This document shows positions 41,164 through 50,002 of a stretch of 64,000 bases of DNA, one piece after another. Both the position numbers and the translations under genes were made by a program. Numbering within the stretch: the stretch's first letter is position 1; every line of letters begins with the position of its first letter. Below the pieces are notes generated by a model, which saw only the letters and a list, made by a program, of their open reading frames with translations, was not told the DNA's origin and made no database searches. This stretch comes from Gammaproteobacteria bacterium (GTDB taxonomy: Bacteria > Pseudomonadota > Gammaproteobacteria > Pseudomonadales > Pseudomonadaceae): NCBI GenBank assembly GCA_012728315.1, contig JAAYFI010000072.1:1-64000 (forward strand), written 5' to 3'.

Positions 41164-42969
41164 ATGGCTGAATACAAAGCCCCCTTGCGTGATATCCGTT
41201 TTGTCCGCGATGAACTGTTAGGGTACCCAGAACACTATGCAAATCTGCCTGGCTGCGAAGACGCCACACCTGACATGGTCAGCGCTATCCTCGAAGAAGG
41301 TGCAAAGTTTTGTGAAAACGTAATTGCCCCATTAAACCGTACGGGCGATACCGAAGGCTGCACATGGTCAGCTGATGGCGTAAAAACGCCGACTGGCTTT
41401 AAAGAAGCCTACCAGCAGTATGTTGAAGGAGGCTGGCCAAGCCTAGCTCATGATGCTGAGCATGGCGGCCAAGGTTTACCTGAATCTTTGGGTATCACTA
41501 TCAGTGAAATGGTCGGCCAAGCCAACTGGTCATGGGGGATGTACCCAGGTCTATCGCACGGCGCCATGAACACTTTGCACGCCCACGGCACTAAAGAACA
41601 ACAAGCCACCTACCTAACTAAATTAGTCTCAGGTGAGTGGACTGGCACCATGTGCTTAACTGAGCCCCATTGCGGTACTGACCTTGGCATGCTGCGCACT
41701 AAGGCAGAACCACAGGCTGATGGCAGCTACGCAATTACCGGCACCAAAATCTTTATTTCTGCGGGTGAGCACGATTTAGCCGACAATATCGTCCATATTG
41801 TGATTGCTCGTATCGCTGGCGCGCCAGAAGGTACTAAGGGTATTTCACTGTTTATCGTACCTAAATTCTTACCCAATGCTGAAGGTGGTATTGGTGAGCG
41901 TAACGCCGTCAAGTGCGGCTCAATCGAACACAAAATGGGTATTCACGGTAACTCTACCTGCGTGATGAACTTTGATGGCGCCAAAGGTTTCTTAATTGGC
42001 CCAGAGAATAAAGGTCTAAACTGCATGTTTACCTTTATGAATACCGCGCGTATTGGTACCGCATTACAAGGCTTAGCACACTCGGAAGTTGCCTTCCAGG
42101 GCGGCATTGAATATGCACGTGACCGCTTACAAATGCGCTCACTCACAGGCCCTAAAGCACCAGATAAACCAGCTGACCCAATTATCGTACACCCTGATGT
42201 ACGTCGTATGCTGCTGACCATGAAAGCCTTTACTGAAGGTAACCGTGCAATGCTGTATTACGCAGCTCAGCAAGTTGACATTATGCAGCGCAGCACCGAT
42301 GAAGAAGAGCGTAAAGCAGCAGATGCAATGCTGGCCTTCTTAACCCCAATTGCCAAAGCTTTTATGACTGAAGTAGGTTTTGAAGCGGCTAACCACGGTC
42401 TACAGATTTATGGTGGCCATGGTTACATTGCAGAGTGGGGTATGGAGCAAAACGTTCGTGATAGCCGCATTTCTTGCCTCTATGAAGGTACTACCGGCAT
42501 CCAAGCGCTCGATTTACTGGGTCGTAAAGTTCTGATGACCCAAGGTGAGGCGTTAAAAGGCTTTACCAAGGTTGTACATAAATTCTGTAAAGCTAACGAA
42601 GGTAACGAAGCCATTGCTGAGTTTTTAACGCCTTTAGCAGCGCTCAATAAAGAGTGGGGCGACATCACTATGAAAGTAGGGATGGCAGCAATGAAGAACC
42701 GTGAAGAAGTGGGTGCCGCATCGGTGGACTACCTGATGTACTCAGGCTACGCCTGCCTAGCCTACTTCTGGGCTGATATGGCGCGCTTAGCAGCGAAGAA
42801 ACTGGCAGAAGGCACCAGCGAAGAAGGTTTCTATAAAGCTAAACTGCAAACTGCACGTTTCTACTATGCGCGTATCCTGCCACGCACTCGCACACACGTT
42901 GCCGCAATGCTGTCAGGTGCAGATAACTTAATGGATATGGCCGAAGAAGATTTTGCACTCAGCTATTAA
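41164..42969 (+). CDS. acyl-CoA dehydrogenase (FadE-like) 1
   Basis: A 601-residue FAD enzyme that oxidises acyl-CoA to enoyl-CoA in fatty-acid breakdown. It has the acyl-CoA dehydrogenase signature [17 protein letters not shown], the FAD-binding ITGTKIFIS, the [21 protein letters not shown]-type region (here [18 protein letters not shown]) with the downstream catalytic-loop [16 protein letters not shown], and an extra C-terminal domain found in the 590-600 residue subfamily. AGAGG precedes the ATG. The next gene is a paralogue. Chain-length preference cannot be read from sequence. Confidence 0.92.
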   Translation: MAEYKAPLRDIRFVRDELLGYPEHYANLPGCEDATPDMVSAILEEGAKFCENVIAPLNRTGDTEGCTWSADGVKTPTGFKEAYQQYVEGGWPSLAHDAEHGGQGLPESLGITISEMVGQANWSWGMYPGLSHGAMNTLHAHGTKEQQATYLTKLVSGEWTGTMCLTEPHCGTDLGMLRTKAEPQADGSYAITGTKIFISAGEHDLADNIVHIVIARIAGAPEGTKGISLFIVPKFLPNAEGGIGERNAVKCGSIEHKMGIHGNSTCVMNFDGAKGFLIGPENKGLNCMFTFMNTARIGTALQGLAHSEVAFQGGIEYARDRLQMRSLTGPKAPDKPADPIIVHPDVRRMLLTMKAFTEGNRAMLYYAAQQVDIMQRSTDEEERKAADAMLAFLTPIAKAFMTEVGFEAANHGLQIYGGHGYIAEWGMEQNVRDSRISCLYEGTTGIQALDLLGRKVLMTQGEALKGFTKVVHKFCKANEGNEAIAEFLTPLAALNKEWGDITMKVGMAAMKNREEVGAASVDYLMYSGYACLAYFWADMARLAAKKLAEGTSEEGFYKAKLQTARFYYARILPRTRTHVAAMLSGADNLMDMAEEDFALSY

Positions 42970-42994
42970 CCGTTAAGCGCTACTGAAGCGATAT

Positions 42995-43053
42995 AAAACC
43001 CGCCGCATGAAATGGTCTGCCTAACAGAATCACTTCATAAAGCGGGTTTTTTA
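42995..43053 (+). terminator. branched rho-independent terminator after acyl-CoA dehydrogenase 1
   Basis: AAACCCGC pairs with GCGGGTTT; inside it CATGAAATG and CACTTCATA form a second imperfect stem. The structure ends in TTTTTTA. Confidence 0.75.
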
Positions 43054-43207
43054 TCTCCAACAAAAGACTAGAGGGTCACAAAAAGAGCTTATTAGTTTTA
43101 AAAGTTTATTAATGTAAACTCGATAATCCAACAGCTGTCTAACAAAAAATTGCCTAGCGTTGTGTCGTTACACAACGGAACTGGCGCGAAATCAAGAGGA
43201 CTGCCAC

Positions 43208-44986
43208 ATGGCCGACTACCAAGCACCTTTACGTGACATGAGTTTTGTACTCAACGAAGTATTCGAAGCAGGAAAGCTTTGGGCGCAACTGCCCACCTTA
43301 GCGGAGACGGTTGATGATGAAACCGCTGCCGCCATTTTAGAAGAGGCTGGCAAAGTCGCTGCAGGATCCATTGCACCGACCAACCGCAGTGGCGATGAAG
43401 AAGGTTGCAGCTGGAACGAAGGTACAGTGACTACACCTAAAGGCTTTGTTGAAGCGTATAAAACCTATGCCGAAGGTGGCTGGGTTGGTGTCGGTGGTGA
43501 TCCACAGTTTGGCGGCATGGGCATGCCAAAAATGATCACCGCGCAAATTGAAGAAATGATCAACTCCGCCAACTTATCATTTGGCTTATACCCCATGTTA
43601 ACTGCCGGCGCATGCTTATCAATTCATGCGCATGCCAGTGAAGAACTGAAAGAAAAATATTTACCTAATATGTACGGCGGCAGCTGGGCTGGCTCAATGT
43701 GCCTGACCGAACCCCATGCAGGTACTGACCTCGGTATGATTCGTACCAAAGCAGAACCACAAGCCGATGGCAGCTACAAAGTAACGGGTACTAAAATTTT
43801 CATCACCGGTGGTGAGCATGATTTAACCGAAAACATCATCCACCTGGTACTGGCAAAACTACCGGATGCGCCAGCCGGTGCCAAAGGTATTTCCCTGTTT
43901 TTGGTACCTAAAGTGATGGTCAATGACGATGGTTCACTCGGTGAGCGCAACAGCCTATCCTGTGGCTCCATTGAACACAAAATGGGCATCCAAGGTTCCG
44001 CCACTTGCGTAATGAACTTTGATAACGCCACCGGTTACATCATTGATGCTCCAAACAAAGGTTTGGCCGCCATGTTCACTATGATGAATTACGAGCGTCT
44101 CGGCGTAGGCATCCAAGGTTTATCATTGGGTGAGCGTTCTTACCAGAGTGCTATTGAGTACGCTAAAGACCGTATTCAAAGCCGTGCACCAACAGGTCCA
44201 GTCGCACAAGACAAGCAAGCAGACCCAATCATTGTGCACCCCGATGTACGCCGTATGCTGCTGATCATGAAAGCCCTAAACGAAGGCGGTCGTGCGTTCT
44301 CCAGCTACGTAGCCATGCAATTGGATATCGCTAAATACAGCGAAGAAGCAGAAGCCAGTAAGCGCGCCGAAGAGCTGGTGGCATTGCTTACACCTATCGC
44401 CAAAGCCTTCTTAACCGATATGGGTTTAGAGTCAACCATTCATGGCCAGCAGATTTTCGGTGGTCACGGTTATATTCGTGAATGGGGTCAGGAGCAACTG
44501 ATCCGTGATTGCCGCATTACGCAGATTTACGAAGGCACCAACGGTATCCAGTCACTGGACTTAGCCGGCCGTAAAATTGTCGGCAATGGCGGTGCGTTCT
44601 ACCAGCACTTCTCGAATGAAGTGAAAGCCTTTATCTCATCGGCTGACAGCCAACTGGCTGAATTCACCACGCCACTCAAAGCAGCGATTGAAAACCTTGA
44701 TGATTTAACCGCGTGGTTATTGGCTGAAGCAAAAAACAATCCAAATGAGATTGGCGCGGCATCAGTTGAATACCTGCAAGTGTTCGGTTACACCGCTTAT
44801 GCCTACATGTGGGCATTAATGGCACGTGCTGCACAAGGTAAAGAACAAGAAGATGATTTCTATGCCAGCAAAATGGGCACAGCGCGCTTCTTCTTTGCTC
44901 GTTTATTGCCACGCATCCAATCGCTGAGCAGTTCAGTTAGAGCCGGTAGTGAATCTTTATACTTGCTCGATGCTGAACAGTTTTAA
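43208..44986 (+). CDS. acyl-CoA dehydrogenase (FadE-like) 2
   Basis: A 592-residue paralogue of the preceding gene with the same domain order: MADYQAPLRDMSFVLNEVF, MCLTEPHAGTDLGMIRT, VTGTKIFITGGEHDLTENI, GQQIFGGHGYIREWGQEQ and YEGTNGIQSLDLAGRK. The start at 43208 has GAGG upstream; the frame from 43160 adds 16 unrelated residues. It has its own 240-base upstream region and the first gene has a terminator, so the two are likely transcribed separately. P. aeruginosa has a similar adjacent pair (PA0506/PA0508 region), which supports fatty-acid degradation. Confidence 0.92.
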   Translation: MADYQAPLRDMSFVLNEVFEAGKLWAQLPTLAETVDDETAAAILEEAGKVAAGSIAPTNRSGDEEGCSWNEGTVTTPKGFVEAYKTYAEGGWVGVGGDPQFGGMGMPKMITAQIEEMINSANLSFGLYPMLTAGACLSIHAHASEELKEKYLPNMYGGSWAGSMCLTEPHAGTDLGMIRTKAEPQADGSYKVTGTKIFITGGEHDLTENIIHLVLAKLPDAPAGAKGISLFLVPKVMVNDDGSLGERNSLSCGSIEHKMGIQGSATCVMNFDNATGYIIDAPNKGLAAMFTMMNYERLGVGIQGLSLGERSYQSAIEYAKDRIQSRAPTGPVAQDKQADPIIVHPDVRRMLLIMKALNEGGRAFSSYVAMQLDIAKYSEEAEASKRAEELVALLTPIAKAFLTDMGLESTIHGQQIFGGHGYIREWGQEQLIRDCRITQIYEGTNGIQSLDLAGRKIVGNGGAFYQHFSNEVKAFISSADSQLAEFTTPLKAAIENLDDLTAWLLAEAKNNPNEIGAASVEYLQVFGYTAYAYMWALMARAAQGKEQEDDFYASKMGTARFFFARLLPRIQSLSSSVRAGSESLYLLDAEQF

Positions 44987-45022
44987 AAGCCATTGATAGA
45001 ACGGCATTTGGCTACCTGACTT

Positions 45023-45040
45023 TGTAAGCATAGGCTTACA
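45023..45040. promoter_or_regulatory. GacA upstream activating sequence
   Basis: TGTAAG-CATAGG-CTTACA fits the GacA consensus TGTAAG-N6-CTTACA exactly and is the centre of a 12-bp perfect inverted repeat (45018-45045). It is about 66 bases upstream of the predicted start of the small RNA, the usual position. Confidence 0.88.
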
Positions 45041-45084
45041 AAGTCTATGGTCATTCACCCACTGTGCAGTTCAAAGGCTAACCG

Positions 45085-45090
45085 TATAAT
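45085..45090 (+). promoter_or_regulatory. -10 box of the Rsm-type small RNA
   Basis: TATAAT is a perfect -10 hexamer; the -35 region (CTGTGC at 45062) is poor, as expected for a promoter that needs an activator. Transcription is predicted to begin near 45097. Confidence 0.7.
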
Positions 45091-45096
45091 GTGCTC

Positions 45097-45210
45097 AAGG
45101 ATTAACGATGGAACGTATTTAATCATAATGGAGCTATGATTAAAGCCAAGGAGGCACATAACACGGTAGTTAGGAAGCAGTCTGCAAACCCCGCTCACGC
45201 GGGGTTTTTA
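45097..45210 (+). ncRNA. RsmY/RsmZ-type regulatory small RNA
   Basis: A predicted RNA of about 114 nucleotides between the GacA site and a strong terminator. It holds five GGA motifs (AAGGATT, ATGGAACG, ATGGAGC, AAGGAGG, TAGGAAG). Two of them sit in clear hairpin loops: AATCATA-ATGGAGC-TATGATT and GCC-AAGGA-GGC. RsmY, RsmX and RsmZ of Pseudomonas share exactly this design: multiple GGA loops that titrate RsmA and RsmE under GacS/GacA control. No convincing protein is encoded; the short frame starting ATGATTAAAGCC runs through the terminator. Whether it is RsmY or RsmZ cannot be decided here. Confidence 0.85.
45186..45210 (+). terminator. terminator of the Rsm-type small RNA
   Basis: AAACCCCGC/GCGGGGTTT forms a 9-bp stem with a 4-base loop and runs into TTTTTA. 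It also faces the msrA 3' end on the opposite strand. Confidence 0.9.
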
Positions 45211-45233
45211 ATTTCCGCACCAATACAATCCAC

Positions 45234-45851
45234 TCAGTACATCACCCCAGTTCCCTGTAAGCCGCAATAGCCATTAGGGTTCAGCAACAAATACTGTTGA
45301 TGCATGGGCTCTGCATAATAAAACGCCGGCATCAAGCCAACCTCCGTGGTTATCCTTGCTCGGCCTGCAGCAGACAAGCGGGCTTGATAGTGCTCAGAAC
45401 TGGCCTGCGCCTCGTCGAGTTGCTGCTCATCCATACAATAAATCGCTGACCGGTACTGACTGCCAATATCATTACCTTGGCGCAGCCCTTGGGTAGGGTC
45501 ATGAGACTGCCAAAAGACCTGCAATAACTCAGAAAAACTTATCTGCGCAGGATCAAACACCACCAAAACAGCTTCAGTATGCCCAGTTAACCCCGTACAA
45601 ACTTCTGTATAAGTTGGATGAGTTGTGTGTCCTCCTGCATAGCCAACAGCTGTAACCCAAACACCTGGTTGCTGCCAAAAACGACGCTCAGCCCCCCAAA
45701 AACATCCCATAGCAAACAGCGCATACTGATAATTTTCAGGGAAGGGTGGGTAAATACAGCGCTGCGACAATCGATGCTTAACCGTGTCGCTTATCCCCTG
45801 ATGCTCTGCAGCAGCGATAAACAAACTACGATCTGTCTGTGAATTTTGCAT
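45234..45851 (-). CDS. msrA: peptide-methionine (S)-S-oxide reductase
   Basis: MsrA repairs oxidised methionine in proteins. The 205-residue protein contains the active site [32 protein letters not shown] and the C-terminal [13 protein letters not shown] with a resolving cysteine. The N-terminal 40-residue extension is of the kind found in long MsrA forms such as that of E. coli. It is transcribed towards the small RNA gene. Confidence 0.95.
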   Translation of the reverse strand: MQNSQTDRSLFIAAAEHQGISDTVKHRLSQRCIYPPFPENYQYALFAMGCFWGAERRFWQQPGVWVTAVGYAGGHTTHPTYTEVCTGLTGHTEAVLVVFDPAQISFSELLQVFWQSHDPTQGLRQGNDIGSQYRSAIYCMDEQQLDEAQASSEHYQARLSAAGRARITTEVGLMPAFYYAEPMHQQYLLLNPNGYCGLQGTGVMY

Positions 45852-46024
45852 ACTTAGCCTCTCGTTAATATGCTTAAAAGTGATCCATGCGCTAAACTAC
45901 TGCTCCAAATAACCCTACAGCGCAGTTGATACGAATCAAGCCAACTGCACAACTTATTTGCTGCATCGTGCCTTTTGTGTGCAAATTTGCGACAATAGCC
46001 TATTAATTTCTAATGGACGCTAAT

Positions 46025-47092
46025 ATGACTGCTCTGAAAAATGATCGTTTTCTCCGCGCCCTGCTTAAACAGCCGGTTGATGTCACACCTGTATGGATGA
46101 TGCGTCAAGCGGGTCGCTACCTACCTGAGTATAGAGCCACCCGTGCTCGTGCCGGTGGTTTTATGGATTTATGCATGAACGCTGAACTGGCTTGCGAAGT
46201 CACCCTGCAGCCGCTTGAGCGTTATCCTTTGGATGCCGCGATTCTTTTTTCAGATATCTTAACCATCCCCGATGCAATGGGGTTAGGTTTATACTTTGAA
46301 ACCGGTGAAGGCCCTCGTTTCAAAAAAGTTGTTGATACCCCTGAAGCCATTGCAGCACTGCCTATTCCTGACCCAGAAAAAGACCTTGGCTATGTAATGA
46401 ATGCCGTGCGTACTATTCGTCATGAGCTCAATGGTCGCGTACCTTTGATTGGTTTTTCCGGCAGCCCATGGACTTTAGCCACTTATATGGTTGAAGGTGG
46501 CTCATCAAAAGACTTCCGCAAAAGCAAGGCACTGCTTTACGATAATCCGCAAGCCATGCATATGCTGTTGGATAAACTAGCACAATCGGTAACCAGCTAC
46601 CTTAACGCACAAATTCTAGCCGGCGCACAAGCGGTACAGATTTTTGATAGCTGGGGCGGAAGCTTATCATCAGCGGCTTATCAAGAGTTCTCTTTGGCCT
46701 ATATGCAGAAAATTGTTAATGGCTTAATTCGTGAGCATGAAGGCCGTCGTGTCCCAGTGATTCTATTCACTAAAGGTGGCGGTTTATGGCTTGAGTCCAT
46801 GGCTGATACTGGCGTTGAAGCGCTTGGCTTAGACTGGACCTGTGATCTCGGTGTGGCACGTCAGCGTGTCGGTGACAAAGTCGCTCTACAAGGCAACATG
46901 GACCCAACCGTGCTCTACGCTAACCCTGCTGCTATTGAAAAAGAAGTCGGCCGTATCCTAGAAAGTTACGGTAATGGCCCAGGTCATATCTTTAACCTTG
47001 GCCATGGCATCACTCCAGAAGTGAAACCAGAGAATGCTGGCGCATTTATCAATGCGGTGCATGATTTGTCTGCCAAGTATCACCAAGGTTAA
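46025..47092 (+). CDS. hemE: uroporphyrinogen decarboxylase
   Basis: HemE converts uroporphyrinogen III to coproporphyrinogen III in heme synthesis. The 355-residue TIM-barrel protein begins [19 protein letters not shown], carries the signature [17 protein letters not shown] and [17 protein letters not shown], and matches Pseudomonas HemE in length. The ATG at 46025 is chosen over the ATG at 46013; the intervening GGACG can serve as ribosome binding site. Confidence 0.97.
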   Translation: MTALKNDRFLRALLKQPVDVTPVWMMRQAGRYLPEYRATRARAGGFMDLCMNAELACEVTLQPLERYPLDAAILFSDILTIPDAMGLGLYFETGEGPRFKKVVDTPEAIAALPIPDPEKDLGYVMNAVRTIRHELNGRVPLIGFSGSPWTLATYMVEGGSSKDFRKSKALLYDNPQAMHMLLDKLAQSVTSYLNAQILAGAQAVQIFDSWGGSLSSAAYQEFSLAYMQKIVNGLIREHEGRRVPVILFTKGGGLWLESMADTGVEALGLDWTCDLGVARQRVGDKVALQGNMDPTVLYANPAAIEKEVGRILESYGNGPGHIFNLGHGITPEVKPENAGAFINAVHDLSAKYHQG

Positions 47093-47110
47093 TCCTTCTA
47101 ACCTGTACAC

Positions 47111-47138
47111 AATTAAGGCCGCTTTTGCGGCCTTAATT
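47111..47138. terminator. terminator after hemE
   Basis: AATTAAGGCCGC/GCGGCCTTAATT is a 12-bp perfect stem with a TTTT loop, 18 bases after the hemE stop, followed by ATTTCT. Confidence 0.85.
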
Positions 47139-47356
47139 ATTTCTAACATAATCTAACCAGAGCACTTCTTCTTGCTCAAAATACTGACAACAGCCCCGCG
47201 CTTTCACACGCCTATTTCTAAAATCTTTCAGAGTATCTGCCACAACATAAATACAGCTATAACAATGATGCATTATTATTTAACTCAAATAGCATAGAGT
47301 AAGGCCAAGACCGCAGGTACCCTATTCAATATCAGCAATGCTTTACAGGATACTTT

Positions 47357-47932
47357 ATGCAACCTTCAGCGACGTTAACCCTAAACCCCTTAACCGGCTG
47401 GCTCGAAGGTGCAAAACACCTGCCATCAGACAATCACAACGCTCGGCCAAACGCTGAAATTTCTTTATTAGTTATCCACAACATCAGCTTACCGCCCGGT
47501 GAGTTTGGTACAGGCATGGTTGAAGCCTTATTTACCAACCAGCTCCCTGCTGACGCTCATCCTTACTTTGCAGGGATTGCTCACCTCAAAGTATCGGCCC
47601 ATTTTTTTATCAAACGTAATGGTGCAATAACACAATTTGTGAGTTGCTTGGATCGCGCTTGGCATGCGGGTGTCTCTAATTTTGCAGGACGAGAAAATTG
47701 TAATGATTTTTCTTTAGGTGTTGAGCTGGAAGGCGAGGATGATCGGGCCTACAGTGATGCTCAATATCAAAGCCTTAATCAATTGATTGCAGAGCTGGTC
47801 AAGCATTATCCGCTGATCACTCCAGAACGCATCTGCGGACACAGCGACATTGCACCACAACGTAAAACAGACCCAGGCCCTGCATTTAACTGGCAACGCT
47901 TGCACGCTAAATATCATGGAGAGACATCATGA
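47357..47932 (+). CDS. ampD: 1,6-anhydro-N-acetylmuramyl-L-alanine amidase AmpD
   Basis: AmpD is the cytosolic amidase of peptidoglycan recycling that removes the peptide from anhydro-muropeptides; its loss induces AmpC beta-lactamase in related bacteria. The 191-residue protein shows the zinc ligands in LLVIHNISLPPG and ICGHSDIAPQRKTDPGPAF (second histidine and aspartate) and the GVSNFAGRENCNDFSLGVELEG segment. It overlaps ampE by four bases (ATGA), the usual ampDE pair. Confidence 0.96.
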   Translation: MQPSATLTLNPLTGWLEGAKHLPSDNHNARPNAEISLLVIHNISLPPGEFGTGMVEALFTNQLPADAHPYFAGIAHLKVSAHFFIKRNGAITQFVSCLDRAWHAGVSNFAGRENCNDFSLGVELEGEDDRAYSDAQYQSLNQLIAELVKHYPLITPERICGHSDIAPQRKTDPGPAFNWQRLHAKYHGETS

Positions 47933-48759
47933 GTTTTCTAGTTCTGATCTTAACCATCTTGATTGAAAAGTTATCCCATTGGCGCAAAGCGATACAGCAG
48001 GATCAATGGTGGTATGAGCAACTCGAGCGCTGCGCTAAGTTATTACCTAAGCAACCACTTTTAGCGTTTATCTTGGCTTTTAGCTTACCCATTATTGCTT
48101 TAGCAATACTCTTAGTGGTTTTAAAACCCGTCTTGTACGGCCTGTTATTGATCCCGGTCCATTTAATTATCGTTCTGTACAGTCTCAGCCGTGGCGATGT
48201 TCGCGCAGCGCTAGGCCCCTTTAGAGACGCTTGGCGCAGGCAAGACACCCATGCAGCCAGTCTTGCAGCACAAAGAGACTTGCTTATTCAATCAGAAGAG
48301 CCCAAAGGGCTGTTACAAGCCGTGCAAGGTTATTTGCTGTGGCAAGGATTCCAAGGTTTTTTTGCTGTAATTTTTTACTACCTTATTGCCGGCCCTCTGG
48401 CTGCGCTCAGCTATCGCTTATTGGTACTGAGCTCAGAACAAAACAGTTGGCCACAAGCCGCTGGTATAGCGACACGCCTATTACATATTTTGGACTGGCT
48501 ACCAGTGCGTCTTCTTAGCTTTAGTTTTGCTTTAATCGGTAACTTTATTACGGTAAATCAAGCATTAATGCACGATTTACTTTGCATCACCGAGCCTGCT
48601 GACAACCTTTTAAGTAAAGCTGGGCGTGCCGCCGTTGAAGCTCAAAGCAATGCCCTAGGCGAACAAGGCGCAGAGACTTTAGATAATATTTGGCTGCTTT
48701 TAGTCCGTTCAGCTGTACTTTGGTATGCCTGCTTGGCCCTATGGGTTCTGTTTTTCTAA
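47929..48759 (+). CDS. ampE: regulatory membrane protein AmpE
   Basis: AmpE is an inner-membrane protein of unclear activity, cotranscribed with ampD. The 276-residue protein has four or so membrane helices (about 40-80, 135-165, 190-215 and 255-276) and family segments LTILIEKLSHWR, WFEQL-like WWYEQLERCAKL, IAGPLAALSYRLL and RSAVLWYACLALWVLFF. It is translationally coupled to ampD. The gene ends at the left border of the rpmH-side origin-like region. Confidence 0.92.
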   Translation: MSFLVLILTILIEKLSHWRKAIQQDQWWYEQLERCAKLLPKQPLLAFILAFSLPIIALAILLVVLKPVLYGLLLIPVHLIIVLYSLSRGDVRAALGPFRDAWRRQDTHAASLAAQRDLLIQSEEPKGLLQAVQGYLLWQGFQGFFAVIFYYLIAGPLAALSYRLLVLSSEQNSWPQAAGIATRLLHILDWLPVRLLSFSFALIGNFITVNQALMHDLLCITEPADNLLSKAGRAAVEAQSNALGEQGAETLDNIWLLLVRSAVLWYACLALWVLFF

Positions 48760-48791
48760 GCTCATTTACGGTTTTTAACAGACTTAAACCC

Positions 48792-49070
48792 TGTGGAGAA
48801 CTCAACTTAGACCCAGTGCCATAAGCTGTTGATAACTCTGTTGAAAAGCAGGCTGTGGATAACCTTACCAGTTATGCACAACTTATTGACTCCTCGCACA
48901 CACCTAGAGCACCTCTTCAACACAACCTACAAAAACCTGTAAACCATTGATATTAATAGTTTTTTTACGGTTATCTACAGAAAACCTGGTCAGTAGTAAT
49001 AGCAATAAAAATAAGCTTTATATATTCATTCTTAATTTATTTTATTTTTCAAACCCTAAGATTTTTTTGC
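48792..49070. other. oriC: origin-like region upstream of rpmH (DnaA boxes and AT-rich segment)
   Basis: Within about 190 bases lie two perfect DnaA boxes, TGTGGATAA (48854-48862) and TTATGCACA (48872-48880), and one-mismatch boxes at 48792, 48827 and 48971; another (TGTAGATAA) is at 49111. They are followed by an AT-rich stretch (48994-49060) with AATAAGCTTTATAT. In Pseudomonas the rpmH side of the rpmH-dnaA spacer is oriC, so this is a candidate origin. A diverged copy of the module lies upstream of mnmG. Confidence 0.75.
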
Positions 49071-49215
49071 AAACACAGCTCACTGAAATGACTATTTAGT
49101 AAACAAATGCTGTAGATAATTGACCTAAGGCTCAGCATTCTCTAGAATTGCCGGTCTATTTAACGGGGACCACTTCGGGCCCCATTTTGCCCAAGAAGTC
49201 ACCAGGTAACGAATA

Positions 49216-49350
49216 ATGAAACGTACTTTCCAACCCAGCACTCTAAAACGCGCTCGTAACCACGGTTTCCGTGCACGCATGGCAACCAAAGGCGGTCGCG
49301 CAGTCATTCAGCGTCGTCGTGCCAAAGGCCGTAAGCGTCTGAGCGCATAA
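49216..49350 (+). CDS. rpmH: 50S ribosomal protein L34
   Basis: A 44-residue basic protein, [20 protein letters not shown] to GRKRLSA, identical in pattern and length to L34 of gammaproteobacteria, a 50S subunit component. It is too short for many open-frame cut-offs. It starts the conserved block rpmH-rnpA-yidD-yidC-mnmE and is 16 bases before rnpA. Unlike in Pseudomonas, dnaA is not divergent on the other side. Confidence 0.98.
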   Translation: MKRTFQPSTLKRARNHGFRARMATKGGRAVIQRRRAKGRKRLSA

Positions 49351-49366
49351 TCCAAGCGAGCACAGC

Positions 49367-49768
49367 ATGAATCTGAGCTTTGGCCGAGATAAGCGATTGC
49401 TGACTCCTCGGCAGTTTAAAGCTGTCTTTGATTCTGCAAACAACAAAGTACCAAGCAAGAGTGTCTTGTTACTTGCTCGTGATAACCAACTCGGACACCC
49501 TCGTCTCGGGTTGGTTATTGGTAAAAAAAGCGTAAAACTTGCTGTTGAACGCAATAGAATAAAACGCCAAATACGAGAATCTTTTCGCCACAATCAAAGC
49601 ATTTTGAACGGTGTCGATATCGTAATTGTCGCCCGCAGGGGTATTGCTGATTTGTCTAATATTGAGCTTCGACAACAGTTCGATAAAATGTGGAGACGTC
49701 TGGCACGCCAACGTCAAACTGCATTGCAAACAGCTCAAGCTGATTTAGCAGGACAAACCAATGCGTAA
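49367..49768 (+). CDS. rnpA: ribonuclease P protein component
   Basis: RnpA assists the catalytic RNA in 5' maturation of tRNA. The 133-residue basic protein has the family core [43 protein letters not shown] (RNR motif) and [13 protein letters not shown]. Its 3' end overlaps yidD by eight bases, the normal arrangement. Confidence 0.96.
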   Translation: MNLSFGRDKRLLTPRQFKAVFDSANNKVPSKSVLLLARDNQLGHPRLGLVIGKKSVKLAVERNRIKRQIRESFRHNQSILNGVDIVIVARRGIADLSNIELRQQFDKMWRRLARQRQTALQTAQADLAGQTNA

Positions 49769-50000
49769 ATTGGTGATCTTGCCAATTAAGTTTTATCGCT
49801 ATGCAATCAGCCCCATGATGGCAAGTCATTGTCGTTTTTATCCAAGTTGTTCAGCTTATGCAATTGAAGCTATTGAACAGCATGGAGCTGTTCGCGGCAG
49901 CTGGTTAGCTGCTCGACGACTAGGACGTTGTCACCCTTGGAATGCGGGAGGCTTTGATCCCGTACCACCTCCTTCCTGTTCATCTTCTACGGCCGAGTAA
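49761..50000 (+). CDS. yidD: membrane protein insertion efficiency factor YidD
   Basis: A 79-residue small membrane-associated protein with the family pattern [63 protein letters not shown], including the three conserved cysteines. It supports YidC-dependent membrane insertion. It overlaps rnpA and is two bases before yidC. Confidence 0.96.
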   Translation: MRKLVILPIKFYRYAISPMMASHCRFYPSCSAYAIEAIEQHGAVRGSWLAARRLGRCHPWNAGGFDPVPPPSCSSSTAE

Positions 50001-50002
50001 CT

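Noticed and set aside
45136-45250. A small peptide starting ATGATTAAAGCC within the sRNA region
   Set aside because: It reads through the terminator hairpin and into the msrA 3' end; the GacA site, GGA loops and terminator explain the region as an RNA gene.
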